This document shows, one piece after another, positions 34,391 through 44,799 of a DNA stretch of 64,000 bases (its first letter is position 1; each line of letters begins with the position of its first letter). The DNA comes from Lunularia cruciata (taxonomy: Eukaryota; Streptophyta; Marchantiopsida; Lunulariales; Lunulariaceae). The position numbers and the translations under genes are program-made. A model generated the notes under the pieces. It ran no database searches. It saw only the letters and a program-made list of their open reading frames with translations, and was not told the DNA's origin. The DNA lies in the NCBI GenBank assembly GCA_948567375.1, contig OX419761.1, positions 9,240,501-9,304,500 on the forward strand, in the 5' to 3' direction.

Positions 34391-35082
34391 TATGAGTCGG
34401 CCTGTCTCTCACTCAAGATGAACCTCTGATGGCTATTATGGTAGCACACCATGGACTAAGAAGGCAAGGAACCCAAACTCCATCATACTCCTCCAAGGCT
34501 AACACTCCAAGACTCAAGACATTGCTCACTAGAGAACTCAATGAGGGAGAGATAGTTGCAAATGAAAGGATGATGAGTACCTCCTCACCCCTTGTTTATA
34601 TACTTGTGAAATAGTCACGTACCAAAGTTACTAATTATTGTAGTAACTCAAGTTACTAGACTAAAAGTCAAGTAAAGTCAAAAAGTAGAAAGGAATATCC
34701 ATTCACATGGGCATATTCCCCTAAGCATGTGGTCTTATCTTGACCCAACCACTAAGTCAAGGATTCCTTCACATGGGCTATCCTTGGACTAAAGAAGAAT
34801 CCAAAACAAAAAGGCTTGCAGGCCCAAGAGTTCTCAACTCTTTCCTCAAAGCCAAACACCTAGGAATAATACCAAGTCAACACACTAAAATCCAAAATAG
34901 TGGTGCTCATCTTTTCTACTTCCTCTAAAGTAAAGTCCCCTCTATCTTAGCTATGACTAACTTTAGCTAACCATGACTAATATAGAACCATCCTTTATCT
35001 CTATATAAATAATATCTCTTAAGTACTTGTAATACCAAGCTTAATATCACAATACCACACACATGCACAAATGGGTGTTACA
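34391..35082 (-). repeat. C 3' LTR (692 bp)
   Basis: It matches 41512-42195 with few differences, mostly C/T. On the element strand it runs from TGTAACACCC to GACTCATA (TGTGAG in the sister LTR). TATA box candidate at 34595-34603. Confidence 0.93.
34595..34603 (-). promoter_or_regulatory. TATA box of the C 3' LTR
   Basis: GTATATAAA on the minus strand, about 480 bases into the LTR, followed by a GGGGTGAGG stretch. The same is found at 41716-41724 in the 5' LTR. Confidence 0.6.
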
Positions 35083-35094
35083 TTTACCCCCAAA
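35083..35094 (-). other. Polypurine tract of C
   Basis: On the minus strand the bases next to the 3' LTR read TTTGGGGGTAAA. The position and purine content are those of a second-strand primer. Confidence 0.6.
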
Positions 35095-36240
35095 CTAAGT
35101 TTTCACTTTGTCCTCAAAGTGAAGGCCTCTCTTCCTTCTATGGTGCATCTTCAACTTATCATGGTTAATCCTATCAAAGTGTCTTCCTCTCAACTCCTTG
35201 AGATCATAGGTGTTATTGCCCCACACCTTCTCTACTATGAAAGGTCCAAAGTACTTAGGCAAAAACTTCTTTTGCACTCTCTTGAATCGAATGGAATCAA
35301 ACAACATTACCTAATCACCTTCTTTGAAAGGCTCCACCTTCTTCTTGCCTTGCCTCTTGTCATAGCTCTCCTTTTGTTTCCTTTGGGCTTGCTCCACTCA
35401 AACCATAGCAACTGCTCTTGCCTCTTCCAACTCCATGAGTTGATCCTTCCTTGACTTCTCTGCATCACCTCCTTGTGCTTTCTTCAATCTCCTATGAATG
35501 CTTTGGAAGGTCAGAAGATCAAAGTGAATAGACTGAATACCATACACCAATTGAAATGGAGTTTATCCGGTGGAAGTCTTTATGGTTGTCCTATACTCCC
35601 ACAAAACTGCATGAATTCTCTTGTCCCAATGATGTTTAGCCCCCTCCATTTCTGCATCTTTGGCGAACATCATGCACAAGGTCTGATTGGTTCTCTCTGC
35701 CAAGCCATTGGAATTTGGCTTATAGGATGTAGTTACTCTATGTGTGATAGAGAAATGTCGTAGCATGGCTGTAGTAATGCTTCTTGTAAACTCTCCTCCT
35801 CTATCAAAAACCAACTCCAAAGGGCATCCAAACCTAGTGATAATGCGTTCATAAAGAAATCTACCCACTTCATCTTCATTCTTGTCCCTCAATGGTCTAG
35901 CCTCAACCCACTTGGTAAGGTAATCAGTAACTACCACAATGTACCAATTGTTCCTTGGGGTTCTATTGAGAGGACCTACAAAATCAATCCCCCACTTCTC
36001 AAAAGGTCCTAGCAATGGAATTGATCTAAGTGGTGGAGTGGATGTAGACTTTCTAGCAAAAGCTTGACAAACATGACAAGTTTTGCAATAATCAAGACAA
36101 TCCTTGAAAATCCCTCTCCAATGGTAACCTGCATCTAGAATCTTAAAAGCAGTCACCTTTCTTGCAAAGTGTCCTCCACATACTAAACCTTCATGAAACT
36201 CCTTTATGAGTAGGATAGACTCTTCCTTACCCACTTCTCT
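35095..36240 (-). pseudogene. C integrase
   Basis: The zinc-binding HHCC is visible (HEGLVCGGHF, CKTCHVC). The catalytic core has D in GIDFVGPL, D in FDRGGEF and E in GLAERTN, and exactly 35 residues separate the last two. A stop occurs at 36238 (CGA-to-TGA type) at the junction with RNase H, another near 35578 (TAA after KTSTG), and others in the C-terminal part. The C-terminal end (35095-35307) has a GPF module (KYFGPFIVEKVWG). There is no chromodomain or PHD finger. The core fold residues are all intact. Confidence 0.92.
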
Positions 36241-37035
36241 TCAAAGTAGACCATCTGCTCCTTGGTGAAAAAGAATATCCTCCACCATTGTGTAAGGTCT
36301 AGATCTTGCTGCAAGGGCCTTCCTCTCCCTAGCATGCATCCCTTCTAGATAGTTACCTCTTGTCACAAAATCCACAATCTCCTTGTACTCCATTGGAACC
36401 TCTTGAGTGATTGAGATTGTCATGAGCTCCTCATCCGGGAAGGAATCATCCACTGGCTCATCTTCATCATGATCATAGGCTCTAGATAACAAATCAGCAT
36501 TTGCATGTTTCTTTCCTGGCCTATCCTCAATGGTGTAGTCATACTTAGACAAGAGTATCATCCACCTTGCTAGTCTCCCTTCAACATTATGCTTGTTAAA
36601 CATGTACTTCGAAGCCTTGTGATCCATGACAATGGTGGCTTTCCCTCCAATCAAGTAGTGTCTAAACTTCTTGAGACCAAAGATCACTGCCAACCCTTCT
36701 CTCTTCGTGACAGAGTATTTCTTCTTTGCTGAAACCATCTGCCTACTAGCATAAGCTATTGGATGATCATGCCTATCTTGGTCTAATTGACTAAGAGTGC
36801 ATCCTATAGCTACATTAGAAGCATCAGTGTAGAGGATGAAAGGCTTACTCCAATCAAGTTTAGCAAGAATTGGAGCTACAACAAGGGATTGCTTGAGCTC
36901 CTCAAAAGCTTTGAGAGCCTCCTTGTCCTCCAAAATCACCATGTAATCTACACCCTTCTTCATGTAGATGGTCAATGCATAAGCCTTGTTGGAAAATGAG
37001 AAGATGAACCTCCTATAGTATCCAACCATCCCCAA
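36241..37035 (-). pseudogene. C RNase H (with RT connection)
   Basis: It is open for 264 codons. It starts GMVGYYRRF (RT thumb/connection) and contains RNase H with catalytic Asp in YTDAS, Glu in REGLA and Asp in MDHKA. It ends with the HANADLLSR motif. It is separated from RT by one stop (37036-37038, TAA after TKLR). If read as one polyprotein with a single base change it would be complete; as it stands it is broken. Confidence 0.92.
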
Positions 37036-37038
37036 GAA

Positions 37039-38178
37039 TTAGCGTAACTTTGTCAAGCTTGAAGGGAATGGAAGGTCTGAGATTTTCCTCACCTTCTCAG
37101 GATCAACTACTATTCCATCCTTGGAGATGATGTGCCCAAAAAGTAGACCTTCTTCACATCCAAAAATGCACTTCTCTGGGTTGAGTGATGCATTTGCCTC
37201 ATCCAAGCATTGCAAGACTTTGATTAGGTGCTCAAAGTGCTCCTCCTTGCTTCCATAGACACAAAAGTCATCAATGAAGTATCTCACAAATTTCCCAATG
37301 AAAGATTCAAATACCTTGTTCATGAACCGTTGGAATGTGGCTGGAGCATTGCAAAGCCCAAAAGGCATGACCTTGAAAGCGTTAGTTCCCCAAGGTGTGG
37401 TGAATGTGGTGAGTTGTTGATGCTCTGGTGCAATCTTGATTTGGTTATATCCACTATAACCATCTCCAAAACTGTACCTCTCATGACCTGCAACCTCCTC
37501 CAAGATCTCATCAATGAATGGCAATGGGTAGTAGTCCTTCTTGGTAACAGCATTGAGCTTCTTGTAATCCACACATACCCGAATCTTGCCATTATTTTTC
37601 TTCACAATGACAATTGGAGACACCCATTCTGAATTCTCTACCTCAAAGATAAATCCAGCCTCCTTGAGCTTATCAATCTCCTCCTTCACAACCAAAGATA
37701 TTGGTGGGCTAATGCGACATTGTTTTTGGCGGATTGGTCTTGCATGTGACTCTACCTCTATCTTGTGCTCCTCCAAGGTGACTTCCTTCAAATCCTTGTA
37801 ACTAAAAGCAAACACATGGATGAACTTGCGGAAAATCTCCTCAAATCTCACCTTCTCCTCCTTGGTAACATTTGGGCCATACTTGAAGGTAGATAACCTT
37901 CTCTCTACCTCCTCAAGTGTTAATGGTGATTTATTTGGGTCCTTCAAAACCTTTGGCTTAGGTGCAAAATCCATAGCACACAAAGGATACACATCTGAAT
38001 CAGATTCAGATTCATCCTCCTCCGTGGAAGTCTCCTCTTCCATGCTTGTGTCCACACCTGAAGCTCCTTCTTCAGAATCTGATTCCCAATAATCAGAAGA
38101 TGGTGTATCTGAATGTGAAGTGTTGGTGGTGTTAGTCACAGGAACTGTGACTCTATGGTTTGATGGCCCAATCCTCAA
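37039..38178 (-). pseudogene. C reverse transcriptase
   Basis: It is open for 379 codons. An acidic Ser/Asp/Glu-rich linker (residues about 10-70) precedes RT. The RT core shows CVDYKKLNAV, GDGYSGYNQI, MPFGLCNAPATFQR and the catalytic FIDD (37267-37278). It lies in the pol frame after protease, from which it is separated by a TGA at 38194 where TGG is likely. Confidence 0.93.
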
Positions 38179-38193
38179 GTACCCTTTGTGCCA

Positions 38194-38394
38194 TCAATCA
38201 ATTGTGCATGCTGCTCTCAACCATGGCCTCCCAAGAAGTAAGTCATAGCTTGAATCCTTCAAGACTTGGAAAGTCATAAGATTTTGAACTTCCATAACTA
38301 AAACTACCACTTTATCCATCACCCCTATTGGTCGAACTTGTTGCTTGTTTGCCATGCTCACCACAAATGTTGAAGGTCTTGAGGGTATCATACC
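38194..38394 (-). pseudogene. C protease, C-terminal part
   Basis: An open stretch of 65 codons with SYDLLLGRPWLR, the ILGRPWL-type end of retropepsin. The N-terminal part is fused to gag and is cut off by the TGA at 38395. Confidence 0.85.
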
Positions 38395-39948
38395 TCACTT
38401 CTTCATCAACCTTTCAGACATGGCATTTACTGTTGATCCTCTATCAACCAATGCATCCTTGATGTTGTGACCATTCACTCTCACATCAATCTTGGAGGCA
38501 TATTCACAAGCCTTGCATGGTGTTGGCTTGGCATCCACCACCCCCATTGATATTGGAACTTTTGCCTTCTTCTTCCTCTTGCTCCTTGTAGAACTCAAAC
38601 CACCTCTAAGTTCCTTTCTCAAGGTAGGGTTCAAAGCAATTAATTGGCCCACTAAGATGTTAGCCTTGTGACTACCAACATCCTCCAACACATTGTAGTT
38701 CCATTGTTGCTTTGAGATCAAGAAGTCCTCCATCTCTAACTTCTTCCTTGGAGTCTTTGTTGTTGATGGTGTTGAGGTGCGAGTGCTCCTAGTAGACATA
38801 GGAATATCCTTGCTTGGAGTGAATCCTTGAGAAGAGTGAACATCCTCTGCAAAACGAGCTCTCTTCTTCTCTTGTGCCAAAAGCTCCAAATTAAGATCCT
38901 TGGAGTTTGAGCACTCTCCCTTCTCATACTTGCTCTCAACCACATCTATGGATGCTATCCCCTTACCTTTGTTGGGATTAGGAGCCACATGGGTTTCACT
39001 ACCTCCCTCTTTCCCTCTATTGGCTCCCTCATAACCCCTTCCTCCATGGTAAGTGGAATTTGGGCAATTCCTTTGGATATGGCCTCTTCCTCCACAACCA
39101 AAACAATTTCTATCATTGAAATTGTTGGCTGGTTGGCCTCCTCTATATGGATAGTTTCCATAACTCCTAGGTCCTCTCCCTATATTCTGATCCACCTCTC
39201 TCTTCTCCCATAATTGCACCACATTGATCTTGAGATCTGCAAGTTGTTCTGTGATGGTTTGAATTGGATCTTTTGGTGGAGGTGCAAGAACTGGAGCAAC
39301 CACTACTTGTGGTGCAACCCTTGCCACCAAAGTATCAGAAGTTCCTCCATAATTGTAGCCTTGAGGAGGATGCACAACCTCCTTCACCACCAAATCACTC
39401 TCATCCCCTTCCAAACTCTCCTCCATACGAATTGCGATTTTGATAGCTTCAACCTTGGAAGAAGGTTTCTCATATCTCACCTTACTTCTAATTTGTGGTC
39501 TCAACCCTCTTACAAAATTCTTGGTGAGCATGGCCCCTATGCCAATCATTGTAGTCTCCATATCATCCCCACCCTTCCTCAACACTATGCGAAATCTGGA
39601 CTCTAACTTTTCCACTCTTTCCACATAGACTCTCACTTTCTCTCCTTCTCCTTGCTTGAGAAATGTAACCTCACTCATCAATCTCTCATAACTCTCATCA
39701 AGAAGAAAGTTCTCAATGAGTGCTGAAGTCAAAGTCTCCCAAGACTCCTCTTCCCTATCTCTCCTCTCTCTCTTTTGGTATTCTGACTCATACCATGTAA
39801 GTGCTACATCCTCAAAGAAATCTGGTAATAATGAGGCCCACTCATTCTTCCTCCTCTCATTGTTTCCTTTGCAAGCTCTCTTGAAGTCTCTCACAAAGGC
39901 CTTCACATCTTTTCCATCCTTGCCAAAGAAAACCGGAAGTTTCCCCAT
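38395..39948 (-). CDS. C gag (with protease N-terminus)
   Basis: It is open for 517 codons from the ATG at 39948 (A at -3, G at +4). Residues about 1-190 are the capsid-like retrotransposon gag region (VKAFVRDFKRAC, TWYESEYQ, YVERVEKLE). A CCHC zinc knuckle (CFGCGGRGHIQRNC) lies at about residues 281-294. A basic linker follows, and near residue 500 the protease active site reads LVDRGSTVNAM, with Arg where Ser, Thr or Gly is usual. The stop at 38395 is inside protease and is probably a mutation. It is the longest open frame in the window and would encode the particle protein. Confidence 0.93.
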   Translation of the reverse strand: MGKLPVFFGKDGKDVKAFVRDFKRACKGNNERRKNEWASLLPDFFEDVALTWYESEYQKRERRDREEESWETLTSALIENFLLDESYERLMSEVTFLKQGEGEKVRVYVERVEKLESRFRIVLRKGGDDMETTMIGIGAMLTKNFVRGLRPQIRSKVRYEKPSSKVEAIKIAIRMEESLEGDESDLVVKEVVHPPQGYNYGGTSDTLVARVAPQVVVAPVLAPPPKDPIQTITEQLADLKINVVQLWEKREVDQNIGRGPRSYGNYPYRGGQPANNFNDRNCFGCGGRGHIQRNCPNSTYHGGRGYEGANRGKEGGSETHVAPNPNKGKGIASIDVVESKYEKGECSNSKDLNLELLAQEKKRARFAEDVHSSQGFTPSKDIPMSTRSTRTSTPSTTKTPRKKLEMEDFLISKQQWNYNVLEDVGSHKANILVGQLIALNPTLRKELRGGLSSTRSKRKKKAKVPISMGVVDAKPTPCKACEYASKIDVRVNGHNIKDALVDRGSTVNAMSERLMKK

Positions 39949-39957
39949 CTTAACCTC

Positions 39958-40012
39958 TCACTATCTTTCTTTCTCTCAATTTTTTTTTCTCTTTTTTTTC
40001 TCTCACTCTATT
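39958..40012 (-). other. Purine-rich tract directly upstream of C gag
   Basis: On the coding strand this is nearly pure A/G, with GAGAGAAAG units and two A runs, and lies about 10 bases before the gag ATG. It could be an internal polypurine primer site or a translation element, or low-complexity drift. Confidence 0.5.
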
Positions 40013-40180
40013 ACTTATAGAGTATATACATGACTAACACCATCTGAGAATAATCCACTCTAGGGAACACAAAAGGTTCAGGTTGCTCCAAGATTTCTAT
40101 AGCAACATCAAATCCTAGAGTGCATATTAATCTAACTCTCATGGATAGTTTATCCATAAGTTGAAAGATTATCTCCATCA

Positions 40181-40870
40181 CTAATCTTGAGAACTAGCTA
40201 ATGAAGGTGGTAGTATTTCTGTAGCTGTGCTAAGACTCTCTCTAATATCCTTCACCAAAGTCTCCAAAAGTGCTTTTACTCCACTACACTCATGTACTTT
40301 TGGAAGTCCTTCCACTCCACAAACCTCACACAACTCCTTGGTCTTAGATCTTCTCCCTCCTAATCTTGGTGAAGAAGGTCCAACATGCAAACCCAAATCA
40401 AGTAAGCCTCTCCTTTCTCTCAATCTCTTGCTCTCAAAGGTCAATGGACATGAACTTGCCTTATGTCCCTTCTTTCCACATAGAAAGTACTTAGACTCAC
40501 TCTTTCCTCCAAGTGGTGTAGGTTTTTGGATCCTCTCAACACTCTCTTCAAATTCTATTGTAAACTCTCTTTTCATCAAATCCACCCCTACAATCACCTC
40601 AAACCCTTTAAGAACCTTGCATAATCTCAATTTCCACTCGTGATGACCCTCCATGTTCCCAAGATGAATCTAAACACTCAAACATGTTTTTTGTTGATCT
40701 CAAACTCCTCATGCAAGAGATCTCCACTCTGCAAAATTGACCCTTCCCCACAATGTCACTCAAATCTCCCAACCAGTATGTCACAATCATCTGAAATTTA
40801 ACCCACTTGATCATAACTCTAGGGTGTCCCTTTTTGCAAAATTTCAGATCTTTTCATTGAGCCATTTGGC
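40181..40870 (-). pseudogene. Extra ORF of C upstream of gag, with a second zinc knuckle
   Basis: An open frame of 157 codons (40181-40654) is preceded by compatible coding sequence in a shifted frame to about 40870. It holds a knuckle reading Y-x2-C-x4-H-x4-C (FLCGKKGHKASSC), where the first Cys has become Tyr, then a second cluster (CEVCGVEG). It lies in the same direction as gag, within the 1.5-kb leader, and does not match the gag that follows. It resembles nucleic-acid-binding knuckle proteins of other plant retroelements but I cannot assign it. Confidence 0.5.
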
Positions 40871-41299
40871 CTAGAAATCTTTCTATTCAACACACATATT
40901 ACAGATTTGGTCTCAAAACCACCCCCTCACTTCAAAAACTCTAACTCCCTACGCAAACACAATCTCTCTCTTATTTTTGAGACAGCAGGTAAAATAAAAT
41001 GTACTGAATTTTCTTGAAAATGTTCAGGAAAATTCACTGAAAATTGAAGAAATGGCAAACTCTGTACAATTTTCTAGAGAGCATGCAGTTGCGGGAACAC
41101 TTTACCCTATCAACTTTCAAAAATTCTAGCCCAGTGCACATAGTAGCTCTCACAATAATTTCAAGTGTGCTAACTAAAAGATAACCCAAGCTATCATGTG
41201 TAGAAATCTCAAGTCCAGATCTCAAACATGAGATTTTGCCCAAAATCACCTTAATCCCCAAAATCTGCAATCCACCTCACACAATCTCTCCAATTCCTC

Positions 41300-41489
41300 T
41301 CATGTGTACAAGATGTACAAAATCACCTCAAAGACATCATAATGAACTACAGGGCATACAAATGGACCTTGGTTCTCTAACATAAGTTTAGCCCTCTCCT
41401 CTCCTAATGTCCTCTCCAAGTGAGCTCTCATAGCCTCCTTCTGCCTAATGTAGAATTGAACGCGGAACATTATCTTGCCTTCTAGAGAG
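41300..41489 (-). other. Short leader ORF of C after the primer site
   Basis: The frame stays open from the 5' LTR through the primer site to 41300; the part after the primer site encodes about 60 residues, including HLERTLGEERAKLML (helical, charged). It may be noncoding leader with chance openness. Confidence 0.3.
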
Positions 41490-41507
41490 GTCCCGGCAAT
41501 GGAACCA
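41490..41507 (-). other. Candidate primer-binding site of C
   Basis: On the element strand TGGTTCCATTGCCGGGAC lies six bases inside the 5' LTR; it would pair with a tRNA ending GGAACCA. I cannot say which tRNA. Confidence 0.6.
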
Positions 41508-41511
41508 AAAA

Positions 41512-42195
41512 TGTGAGCCGGCCTGTTTCTCACTCGAGATGAACCTCTGATGGCTATTATGGTAGCACACCATGGACTAAGAAGGCAAGGAACCCAAACT
41601 CCATCATACTCCTCCAAGGCTAACACTCCAAGACTCAAGACATTGCTCACTAGAGAGCTCAATGAGAGAGAGATAGTTGCAAATGAAAGGATGATGAGTA
41701 CCTCCTCACCCCTTGTTTATATACTTGTGAAATAGTTACATACCAAAGTTACTTATTATCGTAGTAACTCAAGTTACTAGACTAAAAGTCAAGTAAAGTC
41801 AAAAAGTAGAAAGGAATATTCATTCACATGTGCATATTCCCCTAAGCATGTGGTCTTATCTTGACCCAACCACTAAGTCAAGGATTCCTTCACATGGGCT
41901 ATCCTTGGACTAAAGAAGAATCCAAAACAAAAAGGCTTGCGGGCCCAAGAGTTCTCAACTCTTTCCTCAAAGCCAAACACCTTTGAATAATACCAAGTCA
42001 ACACACTAAAATCCAAAATAGTGGTGCTCATCTTTTCTACTTCCTCTAAAGTAAAGTCCCCTCTATCTTAGCTATGACTAACTTTAGCTAACCATGACTA
42101 ATATAGAACCATCCTTTATCTCTATATAAATAATATCTCTTAAGTACTTGTAATACCAAGCTAAATATCACAACACATGCACAAATGGGTGTTAC
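41512..42195 (-). repeat. C 5' LTR (684 bp)
   Basis: It matches 34391-35082. On the plus strand it begins TGTGAGCCGG. The outermost base or two at 42195 are lost or changed. Confidence 0.93.
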
Positions 42196-42634
42196 TGAGC
42201 AATGCCTTGATAGATCTGAGAGGAATTGTAGTGTTAATAGTATTTTAGATTTGTGAGTGCATTGCAGTGTTGATGTGAAGCAATTTTGGTCGAGGAAGTT
42301 GTGCCTTCAGTGGACAGGTGGAACACAATTCTGAGGTGAAGTCGTGTTGCAATGAAGTGCCATTTTTGGAAGAGCCTAAATCATCACAATCAAGATTGTT
42401 TGGTAAGAATTGATGGAGTTGTGATTAAAGAGTGTGAATTTGTGACAAGACTGCGAGTCAGTCCTTGTTACTCTCTTTTGGGTGTAGTTTCTACTTGAGA
42501 GATTAAAGATGCAACCAAGAAGAACTGCAATTGTTACTTTGACTTTGTATTTAGACATTTCTGACTTGTATCTCTACGGGAACAAACTTTACTTACCTGA
42601 TTACCACAAAAGTGATATTTGCCGGGTTGTCACA

Positions 42635-43194
42635 CCATTGCAGGTCATGTTGGAGTGGAAAAAACCTTGGATGCAGTCAAGTGCCATTACTTTTGGCCCA
42701 AGATGAGCAAGGACGTGATGGACTACGTGCGCAGCTACCTACTTTGTCAATAGAACAAAGCTTCTAATCAAGCTCCTACAAGGCTCCTTCAACCTCTTTC
42801 CACTCCTACCTAACATTGGGAACAAGTGAGTATGGATCTTGTCTGTAAATTACCCAAGACCACCTCAAGGTTTGACTCCATCATGGTCTTTGTGGACCGG
42901 CTCAACAAAATGATCCATGTACACCCTACCACCAAGGATGTGACCCCTCCATGACTAGCTCAACTATACTTAGATGTAGTCTTCACTCACCATGGCTTGT
43001 CTAGAGTACTCATCACCAATAGAGGCACTCAATTCACCAGTTTGTTTTGGTGAACACTCTTTAGTTTTTTCAAAACCAAGTTGGCCATGTCCATAGTTTA
43101 CCACCCACAAACATATGGACAAATAGAGCAGGCTAATCGCACAATTGAAGACATGTTATGCGGCTTCACCTTAGAAGAGCAAGAAAGGTGGGAT
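42635..43194 (+). pseudogene. D integrase, middle part
   Basis: It starts in the zinc-binding region (GHVGVEKTLDAV) immediately after B3. First catalytic Asp in SMDLV; the second is replaced in ITNRGTQF, where ITDRGTQF is usual; the Glu is kept in GQIEQANRT. Several stops. It is cut by the solo C LTR at 43195. Confidence 0.85.
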
Positions 43195-43885
43195 TGTAAC
43201 ACCCATTTGTGCATGTGTGTGGTATTGTGATATTTAGCTTGGTATTACAAGTACTTAAGAGATATTATTTATATAGAGATAAAGGATGGTTCTATATTAG
43301 TCATGGTTAGCTAAAGTTAGTCATAGCTAAGATAGAGGGGACCTTACTTTAGAGGAAGTAGGAAAGATGAGCACCACTATTTTGGATTTTAGTGTGTGAC
43401 TTGGTATTATTCCTAAGTGTTTGGCTTTGAGGAAAGAGTTGAGAACTCTTGGGCCCGCAAGCCTTTTTGTTTTGGATTCTTCTTTAGTCCAAGGATAGCC
43501 CATGTGAAGGAATCCTTGACTTAGTGGTTGGGTCAAGATAAGACCACATGCTTAGGGGAATATGCCCATGTGAATGAATATTCCTTTCTACTTTTTGACT
43601 TTACTTGACTTTTAGTCTAGTAACTTGAGTTACTACGGTAATTAGTAACTTTGGTACATAATTATTTCACAAGTATATAAACAAGGGGTGAGGAGGTACT
43701 CATCATCCTTTCATTTACAACTATCTCTCTCTCATTGAGTTCTCTAGTGAACAATGTCTTGAGTCTTGGAGTGTTAGCCTTGGAGGAGTATGATGGAGTT
43801 GGGATTCCTTGCCTTCTTAGTCCATGGTGCGCTACCATAATAGCCATCAGAGGTTCATCCTGAGTGAGAGACAGGCCGGCTCACA
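43195..43885 (+). mobile_element. Solo C LTR (691 bp) inside D integrase
   Basis: Reads TGTAACACCC...GGCTCACA, the same orientation on the plus strand as C's LTRs have on the minus. Removing it restores continuous integrase coding (WD then TLLPLVEFAYNNS). The target bases read GGAT before and GGACA after, so the duplication is imperfect. Confidence 0.9.
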
Positions 43886-43972
43886 GGACACCCTACTCCC
43901 ATTGGTAGAATTTGCTTACAACAATTCAGTGAATGCATCCACCGATGTCACTCCGTTCTTCCTCATGTATGG
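43886..43972 (+). pseudogene. D integrase, third part
   Basis: Encodes LVEFAYNNSVNAS and FFLMYG and is cut by B4 after TATGG. Confidence 0.88.
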
Positions 43973-44642
43973 TGTGACAACGCAACAAAATTACTTTTGT
44001 GGTAATTAGGTAAGTAAAGTTTGTTCTTGCAGAGATGCTGGTCAAAATTGGTCAAAGACAAAGTCAAACATAACAATGTAGTTCTTCTTGGTTGCGTCAT
44101 TAATCTCTCAAGTAGAAACCACACCCAAAAGAGAGTAACAAGCTCACAATCCTGACAACTTATCACAAATTCACACACCCATATTCACAACATAGCAAAT
44201 TCTGTCCAAATAAATCTTGATTGTTATGATTTAGATTCTCCCAAAGACTGCACTTCACTACAAAATGACTTCACCTTAGAATTCTGTTTCACCTCTTCAC
44301 TGAAGTTACAACTTCCTCAACCAAAATTGTTTCACATCAACTTTGCACTACACTCACAAATGCAGAATACTACCAACACTACAATTCCTCTTAGATCTGT
44401 CAAAGCATTGCTCCTATTACACTTCACTCAAGATCAAACACACAAAATGAAGATCAAGCTATGGAAACTAACATCCAACAAGCACACTGATTTGCACTTC
44501 AGAATTCTCCAACCACCCACAAACACAATCACAAAGTTGATACTCAAAATTAAGCTCAAACAACAAGTTCTACTTCTCAACACTTTGCTTTATCTATCTT
44601 CAAAAAATTATGAATACTAAACAACATCATACTGCAAATGCG

Positions 44643-44653
44643 ACCTTAAATAG
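44643..44653 (-). promoter_or_regulatory. Family B TATA-like block in B4
   Basis: CTATTTAAGG then, after a few bases, GCATTTGC. The same block is in B1, B2, B5 and B6, each about 670-700 bases from the TGTCACA end. Confidence 0.6.
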
Positions 44654-44799
44654 TAAAGCAATCGATAGTTACCTACCTAATGTACCGCTTCCTAGCAACT
44701 CTTCTAACCTACAAACCCAAAATGACAATGCATCTCTTCATATCTACCTCTTCAAATCTCAAAATTGTTACTACTCCAATCCAATGTCTACTTCTTCCT

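Larger units (their letters stand above)
34391..42195 (-). mobile_element. C: young Ty3/Gypsy element inside B3
   Basis: On the minus strand: 5' LTR (42195-41512), primer site, leader ORFs, gag, protease, RT, RNase H, integrase, polypurine tract, 3' LTR (35082-34391). The LTRs are nearly identical along their whole length. B flank sequence continues on both sides (GGAGC before, TGAGC after, a probable target duplication). The coding region is interrupted only by a handful of point stops, and all RT, RNase H and integrase catalytic residues are present. Integrase ends in a GPF module without a chromodomain. Confidence 0.93.
32081..42634 (+). mobile_element. B3: family B unit, split by element C
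   Basis: It starts TGTGGTACCC and ends GGTTGTCACA, with a perfect target duplication CCATT at 32076-32080 and 42635-42639. Without C it is about 2.75 kb. Compared with B2 it has lost roughly 1 kb, including the promoter block, between about 34340 and 34350. C is inserted at 34391-42195. Confidence 0.9.

Noticed and set aside
39214-39606. 130-codon plus frame opposite C gag
   Set aside because: It is the antisense shadow of gag, which has a capsid region and a zinc knuckle.
40227-40643. 138-codon plus frame
   Set aside because: Opposite the zinc-knuckle leader ORF; low-complexity Ser/Leu composition typical of an antisense frame.
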